The notes below the pieces were generated by a model that did not search any database, was not told where the DNA came from, and was given only the letters and a program-made list of their open reading frames with translations. DNA of 13,211 bases from Salinisphaera sp. UBA6602 (GTDB taxonomy: Bacteria; Pseudomonadota; Gammaproteobacteria; Nevskiales; Salinisphaeraceae). Position 1 is the first letter of the stretch. Each line of letters opens with the position of its first letter. The stretch covers positions 1 through 13,211 of the forward strand of contig DJIE01000151.1 in NCBI GenBank assembly GCA_002433465.1, written 5' to 3'. Below, in pieces: positions 1 to 7,409 of this stretch. A program made the translations under genes and the position numbers.

Positions 1-3000
1 TGGGTAATGGCGGTATCGTTGAGGCGCTGCGCCGCGGTCTCGAGCGCCGCCGGCTCGGGTGTGATCAGTGTCCGGATATCGAGACCGAGAGGCTGCTCCA
101 GATGCCCGGCCAGCCGGTCCACGCTGTCGCGGAATACGCCCGGCGTTTCATAGAGCGCACGCCCCATGCCTGGGTACTGTGCCCCCTGCCCCGGAAACAC
201 GAACGCCAGCGGCGGCGCGTCGGCTTCGGTGGCGGGCTGGTTCGCACTGCGGCGCGCCGCGCCGGCCAGCGCCTGGGCCGCCTCGGCGACCGTTGTGGCC
301 ACGATCGAAATACGATGACTCATCGCGGCACGGCCAACGGCCAGCGTCCAGGCCACATCGGCGAGCATGGCCTCGGGATGCCGGTTCAGCCACTCGGCCA
401 GCGCGCTGCAGCGCGCCGCCAGTGCCGTGGGCGTACGTGCGGAAAGCACCAGCAGCTGCGGCTCGCGTGGGGGCGCGTGGCTGGCCGCACGCGGCGGGGC
501 TTCGGCAACGATCACGTGGACGTTGGTGCCGCCGACGCCGAACGACGACACGCCGGCAACACGCGGGCGCTCGGGCTGCGATGGCCAGGGCGTGAGCTGT
601 TCGACCACCTTGAATGCGGTCGACGCGAAATCGATACGCGGATTGGGCCGCCTATAGTGCAGCGTCGCGGGCAGTCGGCCTTCGCGAACGGCATGCACGG
701 TTTTAACCAGGCCAGCGACGCCGGCCGCGGAATCGAGATGGCCGACGTTGGGCTTGACCGAGCCCAGCCACACCGGCGCGCCCTTGGCGCCGCCGCTGCG
801 CCAGGCCATGGCCAGCCCTTCCACCTCGATCGGATCGCCCAGCGGCGTGCCGGTGCCATGCGCCTCGATATAGCCGATGTCGTCGGGGCTGACCCCGGCC
901 GCCCGCTGTGCCGCATGCACCACCGCCGCCTGGCCGGCCGGGCTCGGCGCAGTGAAACTCATCTTGGCGGCGCCGTCGTTGTTGATGGCGCTGCCGCGAA
1001 TCACGGCCAGAATCTCGCTGCCATCGGCGACGGCATCGTCATAGCGCTTGAGCACCAGTGCGCCCAGGCCGCTGGAGAAGACCGTGCCACAGGCGCCCTC
1101 GTCGAAGGTGCGCACATGCCCGTCCAGCGACGCCATGCCGCCTTCCTGGGCGAAATAGCCCTGCGCCTGCGGCAAACCGATGGACACACCGCCGGCGATA
1201 GCCAGGCGCGATTCACCCGCCAAAAGGCTCATGCAGGCCTGATGAACTGCGACCAGACCGGTAGAACAGGCAGTCTGAATATTGAGCGCCGGGCCGGTCA
1301 GTCCGAATTTGTAGGCGGTACGGGTCGGCAGGTAATCCTTGTCGTTGGATACCATCGCGGTAAAGCTTTCCACCCCGCGAATACGTACCTGATCCTCGAT
1401 CGCCGCCCGGTCGTGCAGGATGTTGTGGAGCAGATACGGCTCCAGATAGCCGGCGCCGGCGAACACGCCGGCATGGGCGCCGTCGCGGGTCGGGTCGACG
1501 CCGGCCTGTTCGAGCGCCGTCCACGCGGTTTCGAGCCACAGCCGTTGCTGCGGATCGATCAACGAGGCTTCGCGCGGGGTGATGCCGAAAAATGCGGCGT
1601 CGAAGTACTCTATATCGTCGAGCACGCCGCGGGCGGCAACGAAGCCCGGCTGGGAAAACAACGTATCGATATCGGGCTCGTGGGGCCTCAAGTCGTCGGC
1701 GTCGAAATGGGTGATGGATTCCACACCGGCCACAAGATTCGCCCAGAACGTATCGGTATCGCCCGCGCCGGGAAAACGTCCGGCCATGCCCACGATCGCG
1801 ATACGCCGGTCCGTGGTCGGCAGCTGTTCGTGAACGGCCGTCTTGGCGGGCGCCTCGGCGGACACCGGAGGGGTCGTGGCGCTGGCCAGGCGCTCGCCGA
1901 GCTTGCGGATGGTCGCGTACTGGAACAGTTCGGCAATCGACGGCGCCTCGCCGTAGGTCTGGGCGATACGACCGCGGGCGACCACCAGGGACAGTGAATC
2001 GCCGCCGATATCGAAGAAGCTGTCGTCGATGCCGGGGCGCGGCACGCCGGTGACCTCGGTCCAGATTTCGGCGAGCGTCTTTTCGATCTCGCTACGCGGC
2101 GCGATATAGCTGCGCGCGCTGGCCGAATCCAGGGCCAGATCCGGCAACGGCAGGCTGCGCCGGTCGACCTTGCCGTTCGCGGTCAATGGAAACGAATCCA
2201 TCGGCATATAAACGTTCGGACACATCACCGACGGCAGGCGCGCGCTCACGTGCGCGCGCAGTGCGTCTTCGTCGAAGGCCGTTTTCAAGCGAACGTAGGC
2301 AACCAGCCGCGGGGCCGGGTCGCCCACCAATCGCACCACTGCCTGGGCAACGCTGGGATGGGCAGTAAGCGCGGTCTCGATTTCGCCGGGCTCGATACGG
2401 TGGCCGCGGATCTTGATCTGGTCATCGCTACGCCCCAGACATTTCAGCCGCCCCCGGCCGTCGGCGTCTACGTCCCAGCGCGCCAGATCGCCGGTTCGAT
2501 AGGTGCGTTCGGGGGCGATGCCGTCGCCGGGCGACCAATTGATGAACGCGGCCGCAGTCCGCTCGGGATCGTCGAGATAGCCCGCGGCGACGCCGGTTCC
2601 GCCGATGTAGAGCTCGCCGACGACGCCCGGCGCGACCAGCGCGCCCCGGGCATCGACGACGTGACAGCACGTATTGGCGATGGGCCGGCCGATACCGATG
2701 TCCTCGCTGTCCAGAACACGCTCGCAGGTCGACCACACGGTGGTCTCCGTCGGTCCGTACATATTCCATAGCGCGAACTCGCCGGTCGCACTGGTGAGCA
2801 GATCGCGCGCCAGCACCGCATCCATGGGCTCGCCGCCCACCATCGCGGTAAAACCGTCTGGCGCCGCCCAGTCCGCCAGGCGCAACAGTCGCCATGTCGA
2901 GGGCGTGGCCTGCAGTCGATTCACGCCGTGGGTCTCGATCAGCCGTGCCAGGCGCAGGCCGTCAAATATGTCCGGATCACGCGCAATCACCACGCGCGCG

Positions 3001-5009
3001 CCCACCAGCAGCGGTGCGAACAGTTCGAGCACCGCGATATCGAAGGACAGCGTCGTTACCGCGAGCAGGCAATCATCGCGGAAGATGCCCGGACGCTCGA
3101 TCATCGACTGCAGGAAGTTCATGACGTTGGCGTGGGTGAGCACCACGCCCTTGGGCTGGCCGCTCGAGCCGGAGGTAAAGATCACATAGGCGGTGTCATC
3201 GGGCTTGACCGCCACCCGCGCCGGTGTCGGATTCGGCGCGCTGCCCTGCGCCTCGGCGTCGATATCGACAAGCGCCGGCGCATTGTCCGGCAACGCGCCC
3301 GCGACCGCGCCCTGGGTGATTACGCACACCGGTCGCGCCACATCGAACACTCGTGCCAGGCGTGAGCTGGGATGGGTCGGATCGCAGGGTACATAAGCCG
3401 CGCCCAGGCGTTGTACCGCCAGAGCCGCGATCACCAGGTGCTCGGAGCGCGGCAGAAAGATGGCGACATGATCGCGTGGCTTGACCCCGCGCTGAACCAG
3501 CCGCGCCACGAGCGCATCGATGCCGGCGTCGAGCGCGGCGTAACTCAGCTCGCGGTCTTCGCAGCAAAGCGCGATACGCTGAGGCTCTGCCCGGGCCCGC
3601 CCGGCCACGGCTTCATCGATACTGCGTTCGACCGGCAATGGCCTGGGTTGCGGCTGCCAGTGGGTAATCAGCCGCTCCCGATCGCCCGGCGCCAGCCAGT
3701 CCAGCGCAGCCAGCGGGGCATCGCCGCCCTGCTCGCCAGCAGACTCGGCCAGTCGCACGAGACGCTCGACCAGTCGGTTGGCGGTGTCCGCGTCGAAATG
3801 GGCCGGGTCGTAGCTCAGGTCGAGCGCAAGGCGCTCACCACCATAGGCAAACAATGCAAGTGGATAGCCGGTATGGCCGCGTAGGTCGAACTGCCAGTGG
3901 TGACCCCGCTTGTACCGCGCGACGGCGGCATCGATGGTTTGATGGTCGTAGATGACGATCGAGTCCATCGACCCGCGGCCGGTACCCGAGGCGCGCTGAA
4001 TGCCCAGCAGGCCCAAATGCTGATGCGCATGCGTTAAACGCTGATCCTGGCGGCGCGCGCGCAGAAAATCCCGCAATGTCACGTCCGCGCCCAGGTGTGC
4101 GCGCGTAGGCGTGGTATTGATTAGCAGCGCGATCATGCGCTTGGGATCAGGCAGGCCGCCCTGGCGGCCGGAGCGGGTCACGCCGAAAGTCAGATCGGTG
4201 GCGCCCGTATGACGCCACAACAGAATCGCCCACAGCGATTCCACCAGCGCCGACCAGCCGATGCCGCGTTCGCCCACCAGCGCGCTCAGGCGCGCCGTCG
4301 TCTCGCGACTCAAATAAGCCACGGCCCGTTCTGAACGCGGCGCAATCGCGGCATTCGGCGGCGCCTTGCTATAGAGGCTGGTTAACAGCGGTGCATTGGG
4401 CACCCCGTTCAGATACTCGCGCCAGAACTGTCGATCGGCCTCGCTATCACGACCGGCATGCCATTCGAACAGGCGGCGTGGCGACTGCGGCGGCTCCAGC
4501 GTCGGCGCTTGGTCACCGCGCGCAAACGCATCGTAATAGGCAAAGAACTCGTCGATGGCAAGCACTACGCTGCGACCATCCATCACCAGATGATGAAAGG
4601 ACCACAGCAGCCGCCATTCGTCGTCGCCCAGGTTCAGGCAGGCAAAGCGAAACATCGGCGCCGCCGACAGACCGATCGGCGTATGGAAATCGGTTTCCAC
4701 GAACGCGTCGATTTCAGCCGCCGACCAGTCGCGCGCGTCGTGTACCTGAACCGACAGCGGGGCACTGTCCTGAATGATACAGCGGGCGCTGCCATCGACC
4801 TGCCAGCTGTAGCGGGCACGCAGGGTTTCGTGACGCTCGATGAGCCGACGCCAGGCCGCCGCGAACCGATCCGGATCGAAGCCGCCCTGCACGCGAACGA
4901 CGAACTGTTCGACGTTGACGGGTGAGTCCGGCGCCGCGATCGCCTGCAGGATCATACCCCGCTGCGTGGGTGTCGGCGCGTATTCGGCAATATCGTGCGG
5001 CGCGCTCAT
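1..5009 (-). CDS. Hybrid NRPS/PKS megasynthase, C-A-PCP-KS-AT (3' end outside window)
   Basis: Reading the minus strand from the ATG at 5009 gives 1669 codons without a stop, running off the window. Residues 1-440 are a condensation domain with the active-site motif HHLVMDG (139-145). Residues 460-950 are an adenylation domain with TSGSSGQPKG (612-621), YGPTETT (751-757), YRTGD (837-841) and the catalytic lysine in NGKVDR (K947). The carrier domain has GGDS with the phosphopantetheine serine at 1005. Residues 1068-1500 are a ketosynthase with TACST (C1248), HGTGT (H1384) and NVGH (H1424). After a linker, an acyltransferase begins at FVFPGQGAQ (1603-1611); its active serine lies outside. The enzyme would activate an amino acid, condense it with an upstream acyl donor, then extend it with a malonyl-type unit. 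The N-terminal C domain implies a partner protein or an acyl starter. The start is set by the ATGA overlap with the small frame upstream. The natural product is unknown. Confidence 0.97.
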   Translation of the reverse strand, partial: MSAPHDIAEYAPTPTQRGMILQAIAAPDSPVNVEQFVVRVQGGFDPDRFAAAWRRLIERHETLRARYSWQVDGSARCIIQDSAPLSVQVHDARDWSAAEIDAFVETDFHTPIGLSAAPMFRFACLNLGDDEWRLLWSFHHLVMDGRSVVLAIDEFFAYYDAFARGDQAPTLEPPQSPRRLFEWHAGRDSEADRQFWREYLNGVPNAPLLTSLYSKAPPNAAIAPRSERAVAYLSRETTARLSALVGERGIGWSALVESLWAILLWRHTGATDLTFGVTRSGRQGGLPDPKRMIALLINTTPTRAHLGADVTLRDFLRARRQDQRLTHAHQHLGLLGIQRASGTGRGSMDSIVIYDHQTIDAAVARYKRGHHWQFDLRGHTGYPLALFAYGGERLALDLSYDPAHFDADTANRLVERLVRLAESAGEQGGDAPLAALDWLAPGDRERLITHWQPQPRPLPVERSIDEAVAGRARAEPQRIALCCEDRELSYAALDAGIDALVARLVQRGVKPRDHVAIFLPRSEHLVIAALAVQRLGAAYVPCDPTHPSSRLARVFDVARPVCVITQGAVAGALPDNAPALVDIDAEAQGSAPNPTPARVAVKPDDTAYVIFTSGSSGQPKGVVLTHANVMNFLQSMIERPGIFRDDCLLAVTTLSFDIAVLELFAPLLVGARVVIARDPDIFDGLRLARLIETHGVNRLQATPSTWRLLRLADWAAPDGFTAMVGGEPMDAVLARDLLTSATGEFALWNMYGPTETTVWSTCERVLDSEDIGIGRPIANTCCHVVDARGALVAPGVVGELYIGGTGVAAGYLDDPERTAAAFINWSPGDGIAPERTYRTGDLARWDVDADGRGRLKCLGRSDDQIKIRGHRIEPGEIETALTAHPSVAQAVVRLVGDPAPRLVAYVRLKTAFDEDALRAHVSARLPSVMCPNVYMPMDSFPLTANGKVDRRSLPLPDLALDSASARSYIAPRSEIEKTLAEIWTEVTGVPRPGIDDSFFDIGGDSLSLVVARGRIAQTYGEAPSIAELFQYATIRKLGERLASATTPPVSAEAPAKTAVHEQLPTTDRRIAIVGMAGRFPGAGDTDTFWANLVAGVESITHFDADDLRPHEPDIDTLFSQPGFVAARGVLDDIEYFDAAFFGITPREASLIDPQQRLWLETAWTALEQAGVDPTRDGAHAGVFAGAGYLEPYLLHNILHDRAAIEDQVRIRGVESFTAMVSNDKDYLPTRTAYKFGLTGPALNIQTACSTGLVAVHQACMSLLAGESRLAIAGGVSIGLPQAQGYFAQEGGMASLDGHVRTFDEGACGTVFSSGLGALVLKRYDDAVADGSEILAVIRGSAINNDGAAKMSFTAPSPAGQAAVVHAAQRAAGVSPDDIGYIEAHGTGTPLGDPIEVEGLAMAWRSGGAKGAPVWLGSVKPNVGHLDSAAGVAGLVKTVHAVREGRLPATLHYRRPNPRIDFASTAFKVVEQLTPWPSQPERPRVAGVSSFGVGGTNVHVIVAEAPPRAASHAPPREPQLLVLSARTPTALAARCSALAEWLNRHPEAMLADVAWTLAVGRAAMSHRISIVATTVAEAAQALAGAARRSANQPATEADAPPLAFVFPGQGAQYPGMGRALYETPGVFRDSVDRLAGHLEQPLGLDIRTLITPEPAALETAAQRLNDTAIT

Positions 5010-5077
5010 GAACGTACGGCCATGGGTTGGCGTACATCGTCGAACGATGCGCAGTGCGCGCCCGTCAGTGTGGTCAT
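5006..5077 (-). CDS. Possible 23-aa leader peptide coupled to the NRPS/PKS gene
   Basis: An ATG at 5075-5077 opens a 23-codon frame (MTTLTGAHCASFDDVRQPMA followed by VRS) whose TGA overlaps the NRPS ATG as ATGA. A purine-rich stretch, GGAGACGGGGGC, lies directly before it and is a better ribosome binding site than anything just before the NRPS start itself. The likely role is translational coupling, loading ribosomes onto the megasynthase message. I recognise no family and see no run of one codon that would suggest a classical attenuator. It could be a chance frame; the exact ATGA junction and the good ribosome site are the reasons for listing it. Confidence 0.5.
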   Translation of the reverse strand: MTTLTGAHCASFDDVRQPMAVRS

Positions 5078-5133
5078 GCCCCCGTCTCCAATGCCCCGCA
5101 ACGAGCCTGCCAAAACGGCAGACGCGGTTACGA

Positions 5134-5161
5134 ATATCGTTACAGTGTGCCTGTACGATAT
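5134..5161. repeat. Imperfect inverted repeat, possible operator of the NRPS gene
   Basis: The left arm ATATCGTTACAG (5134-5145) is complementary to the right arm CTGTACGATAT (5151-5161) except for one bulged base, around a TGTGC centre. It lies about 60-85 bp before the leader ATG at 5077, a normal place for a regulator site. The half-sites point the wrong way for a LexA box (ACAG...CTGT rather than CTGT...ACAG) and for a lux box. The regulator is unknown. Confidence 0.45.
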
Positions 5162-5199
5162 CGACTTACCCAGGCAAGCCTGAAGCCCCGTCTTTCTAG

Positions 5200-5220
5200 C
5201 GCCACATTGCGGTTGTGGCG
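5200..5220. repeat. Perfect 7-bp inverted repeat (hairpin)
   Basis: CGCCACA and TGTGGCG form a perfect 7-bp stem around a 7-base loop. Neither side is followed by a T-run, so it is not a normal intrinsic terminator. It may be a protein binding site or a 5' leader hairpin upstream of the NRPS gene. Confidence 0.35.
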
Positions 5221-5342
5221 CGGTGCCTATCCTAGGACATTTTCATACGGACTGGATCGGCCGACGTATTTTTATCGTCAGACCGGTGGCATTCGCACCG
5301 TAAAACGCCGTGGCCACGCCTCGCGGCAAAAACGCCGGGCAC

Positions 5343-5367
5343 AAAAAAGCCCGCGTAAACGGGCTTT
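5343..5367 (-). terminator. Rho-independent terminator acting on the minus strand
   Basis: On the minus strand, AAAGCCCG and CGGGCTTT pair as an 8-bp stem around the loop TTTACG and run into six T residues. On the plus strand only three T residues follow, so the main direction is minus. No minus-strand gene lies just upstream (5368-5778), so this terminator is an orphan. It may catch read-through from the phage operon, or belong to a transcript separated from it by the island insertion. Confidence 0.8.
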
Positions 5368-5613
5368 CGATCGGTATGGGGTACCGCAGACGATATGGAG
5401 GCCAGGCCCGGAATCGTAGTGGCTCTTATCGGACTGATTATGCGCAGTTTTGCGCGCTCCAATGTGTCGATGCCCCCACTCCTACCCCCAGCCCCATTGG
5501 GGTTCAGGATTGACGCCGGTTCGGTTACGACGAAGCCAATTAGTCGCAACAGTAACCTGACGCGCTGTTCGCTGCTAGAGTCAGCGTAGGCCTACAAAAA
5601 CAAAGAGACTGTC

Positions 5614-5766
5614 ATGGCAAAAGTAAAGCCATTCCATTCAGCCAAGGTGACCGCGGTATATCACGACAACAATAAATGTACCGTTGGCAATAACATCGAG
5701 AAAGGTAACTTAAAGTCTGGCACTGGGGGAAAGCGCAAGTGCTCGACCTGTAAAAAGCTAGGCTAA
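5614..5766 (+). CDS. Small Cys/His protein, 50 aa, unknown function
   Basis: The ATG at 5614 follows a purine-rich AAAGAGA at a fair ribosome-site distance and opens a 50-codon frame ending in TAA. The protein is basic and rich in Lys and Asn. It carries H17-D-N-N-K-C22 and a C-terminal C43-S-T-C46, a spacing that could bind one zinc ion. GNNIEKGN and GTGGKRKC in the middle look like conserved family motifs, and I have an unsourced impression of similar small proteins in gammaproteobacteria. Base use is clearly more AT-rich than in the flanking genes. It is the only gene here on the plus strand, lies between two minus-strand terminators, and is probably transcribed alone. It may be cargo of the island or a chromosomal gene at its edge. 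Confidence 0.7.
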   Translation: MAKVKPFHSAKVTAVYHDNNKCTVGNNIEKGNLKSGTGGKRKCSTCKKLG

Positions 5767-5778
5767 CTATATAGAAAA

Positions 5779-5801
5779 GCCCCCAGCATTTCGCCGGGGG
5801 C
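5779..5801 (-). terminator. Terminator of the phage structural operon
   Basis: On the minus strand GCCCCC and GGGGGC form a 6-bp GC stem, extended by two more pairs after one mismatch, around a GAAAT loop. TTTTCTATAT follows. It lies about 140 bp after the portal stop codon and is the natural end of the structural transcript. On the plus strand no T-run follows, so it would not act well for the 50-aa gene. Confidence 0.8.
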
Positions 5802-5805
5802 CGCT

Positions 5806-5857
5806 GCTAACCACGCGCGGGGAGGTTCCGGCATCGCCGGCTTGTCGCGCTGTTAGC
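5806..5857. repeat. Nested three-tier inverted repeat downstream of the portal gene
   Basis: Three concentric helices can form. The outer pair is GCTAAC (5806-5811) with GTTAGC (5852-5857). The middle pair is GCGCG (5815-5819) with CGCGC (5846-5850). The inner hairpin is CCGGC-ATC-GCCGG (5828-5840). All three share nearly one axis, which favours a real folded RNA or a protein-bound DNA site. It lies between the portal stop and the terminator at 5779-5801. Possible roles are a stabilising 3' structure, a small RNA, a packaging site or part of an attachment site; the sequence does not decide. Confidence 0.5.
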
Positions 5858-5943
5858 TGTACGCGGTTACTTTTCATGGACGGTGACTCACGTACTTAGA
5901 CCGCCGCTAGACTACTCGGCCTTGCCGGAGGCTCTAGCTACCT

Positions 5944-7020
5944 CTACTGACTCTGCGACGTGTGAACGCCTGAAAAGACCAGCGCTGCGCTTATCTGCTC
6001 GTCGCTCAGGCCGGATTCTTTCGCCAACGCTAGCCCCTGAATCACGCCGGACAGTGCGCGAGCACGGCCGCCGGCATCGTAGGCTTGCAACGGCTGGAGC
6101 ACGTCAATCTCGGCCGTTGTCTCGAACTTCGCCGCCGCTTCATTGGCGATCATCTTGGCAATCGGCTGGAGCATCCACTGTGCGAGATGGCGCTGTGCCT
6201 CCCTCACAGCCGGCCCGGTCACGTTCTCATTGACCAGGCTCGGCAACACGCCATAAACGGCCATGATCGAAGCACGCGCCGCTTTCCATGAATCGGTCGT
6301 TTCCGACTTCGACAGATCGGGCGACAGATCCGCCGGTTTCCAGTCCTGATTCGGCGCAGGCCCGCCGGCTGCATCGACGTTCGCGGATTCCTCTAGCGCG
6401 ATACGGCCACGCATCCCGCGAAAACTACGTTCAATCGTGTTGTTGTCCTGCGCCGGGCGTTCGGGCGTCGTCACCACCTTTGTGCCGAGCGGGCTATTCG
6501 TGAACACGTCGGCCAGCGCGTCCTCGATGGCGAACAGCATTTCACCCGTCAGGCTGGCACGGTGCAGCGGTGACGTACCGGCCCACGGCCTTTCCTTGGG
6601 CGAACCGATCTTGAAGTGCAGCACCTCGCCGGCCAGTACGGTTTCGTAACGCCCGCCGCCGGTATCCGGCACGGTTACGCCATACGCCACCGGGCGCGAT
6701 CCGCGTGTACTGACTTCCCAGCTTGTCGCCGGCACCAGCCGATCACCGCGAATCACGAACAGCGCTTCGCCATTAAACGCCAGCGAGCGGCCCGCCATGC
6801 CGAGCACTTCGGGCGTCAGCACGTCCAGCGACGTTTCGGCTTGCGATAGACCGGCTTCCCATAGGCCCACGCACGTCTGCACCGTGCCGGTCAGCTCGGC
6901 CAGATTGCGCCGGCCCATGATCGTGTCCGCACGGATCGCCAGGGCGCGCTCTGTGTAGTTCTCGCGCTGTTCCAGGGGATCGCCCCGGCCAAACCATTTA
7001 ACGGGATTCCACTGCATCAT
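5944..7020 (-). CDS. Phage portal protein, HK97 family
   Basis: This 358-aa protein would form the dodecameric portal ring at the capsid vertex, through which DNA is packaged. Recognisable family features are the N-terminal MQWNPVKWFGR segment, ALFVIRGDRLVPATSWEV in the early core, the VLHFKIGSP...GTSPLHRA region and the late NENVTGPAVREAQRHLAQWM helix followed by a C-terminal helical part. It is slightly shorter than typical HK97 portals (about 400 aa). The first of two adjacent ATG codons overlaps the stop of the gp10-like gene as ATGA, which supports coupling and the 7020 start. It is the last gene of the operon; in HK97-type phages the portal normally sits between the terminase and the protease, so its place here is unusual. 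Confidence 0.92.
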   Translation of the reverse strand: MMQWNPVKWFGRGDPLEQRENYTERALAIRADTIMGRRNLAELTGTVQTCVGLWEAGLSQAETSLDVLTPEVLGMAGRSLAFNGEALFVIRGDRLVPATSWEVSTRGSRPVAYGVTVPDTGGGRYETVLAGEVLHFKIGSPKERPWAGTSPLHRASLTGEMLFAIEDALADVFTNSPLGTKVVTTPERPAQDNNTIERSFRGMRGRIALEESANVDAAGGPAPNQDWKPADLSPDLSKSETTDSWKAARASIMAVYGVLPSLVNENVTGPAVREAQRHLAQWMLQPIAKMIANEAAAKFETTAEIDVLQPLQAYDAGGRARALSGVIQGLALAKESGLSDEQISAALVFSGVHTSQSQ

Positions 7021-7406
7021 GCGCCCCGCTTGGCTGCGCGTTTCACGTTGCGATCAAACGCTTTGATATTGCGTCGAACCATGCCCGCCGGGCGGTGCTT
7101 ACTGTCGCCGAACTCCAGCGAAAAGATATAGGGCGCGTAATTGGCGAACTCCAAGCGCGCACCCATCGGCCACGCTGCAATAGCCATAAGCGCCTCGGCC
7201 TTGGCTTCGGCCACGCTTGTACGGTCTACCGGGCCAGCCGGAGCACTACCGACACCGCTACGCCAGTTCGCCGTTGCATAGCCGCTATCTTGTGGCGTGT
7301 CGTCGATCACGTCGTTAATCAGTTTCGTGGCCGCATACCTATGGGCGTGCTCGATACGCTTTTCGGTCTTTTTAACGAACTTGTCCACGTCGCTCGCAAA
7401 GCTCAT
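7017..7406 (-). CDS. HK97 gp10-like head-tail/neck protein
   Basis: This 129-aa protein resembles the HK97 gp10 family, small proteins of the neck or tail-completion region. Supporting motifs are the N-terminal charged helix (VDKFVKKTEKRIEH), the DTPQDSGYATANWR segment matching the family's TP-x-D-T-G-x-L-x-x-SW pattern, and FANYAPYIFSLEFGDSKHRP followed by GMVRRNIK, matching its Asn-Tyr-Ala-x-Tyr...Glu-x-Gly block. It starts three bases after the head-closure gene stops and its own stop overlaps the portal start. In a tailless element it would form part of the interface that accepts a foreign tail. Confidence 0.85.
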   Translation of the reverse strand: MSFASDVDKFVKKTEKRIEHAHRYAATKLINDVIDDTPQDSGYATANWRSGVGSAPAGPVDRTSVAEAKAEALMAIAAWPMGARLEFANYAPYIFSLEFGDSKHRPAGMVRRNIKAFDRNVKRAAKRGA

Positions 7407-7409
7407 CGG

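Larger units (their letters stand above)
5078..5613. other. Intergenic region between the NRPS gene and the small plus-strand gene
   Basis: No convincing gene was found here on either strand. The 5078-5250 part is the likely promoter region of the NRPS transcription unit, although no strong -35/-10 pair stands out. It contains the inverted repeat at 5134-5161, the hairpin at 5200-5220 and a terminator at 5343-5367. It also has C-tracts at 5473-5495 and a loose inverted repeat GGTTAC...GTAACC (5523-5528 and 5552-5557) upstream of the plus-strand gene. The boundary of the mobile island probably lies in this stretch or in 5767-5943. I did not find a tRNA gene. Confidence 0.6.

Noticed and set aside
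102..1997. Long 631-codon plus-strand open frame
   Set aside because: It lies wholly antisense to the NRPS/PKS gene, whose KS, PCP and AT motifs are unambiguous. Long antisense frames are common in high-GC DNA, and this one shows no family pattern.
5368..5460. Possible tRNA gene as an integration target near the 5343 terminator
   Set aside because: No T-loop, anticodon arm or acceptor pairing could be assembled on either strand.
5232..5549. 105-codon minus-strand open frame between the NRPS and the small gene
   Set aside because: It runs straight through the terminator hairpin at 5343-5367 and has no recognisable protein pattern.
5565..5580. Second LexA-like site upstream of the 50-aa gene (CTGT-N8-AGAG)
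   Set aside because: One half-site is mismatched and the flanking TA pairs are absent. It is too weak beside the clear box at 10183-10202.
5122..5870. 10-bp direct repeat ACGCGGTTAC (5122-5131 and 5861-5870) as att core
   Set aside because: Dozens of 10-bp repeats are expected by chance in a window this size, and both copies lie on the same side of the phage genes.
5765..5875. 36-codon minus-strand frame from the ATG at 5875
   Set aside because: It is made almost entirely of the nested hairpin and the terminator and has no convincing ribosome site.
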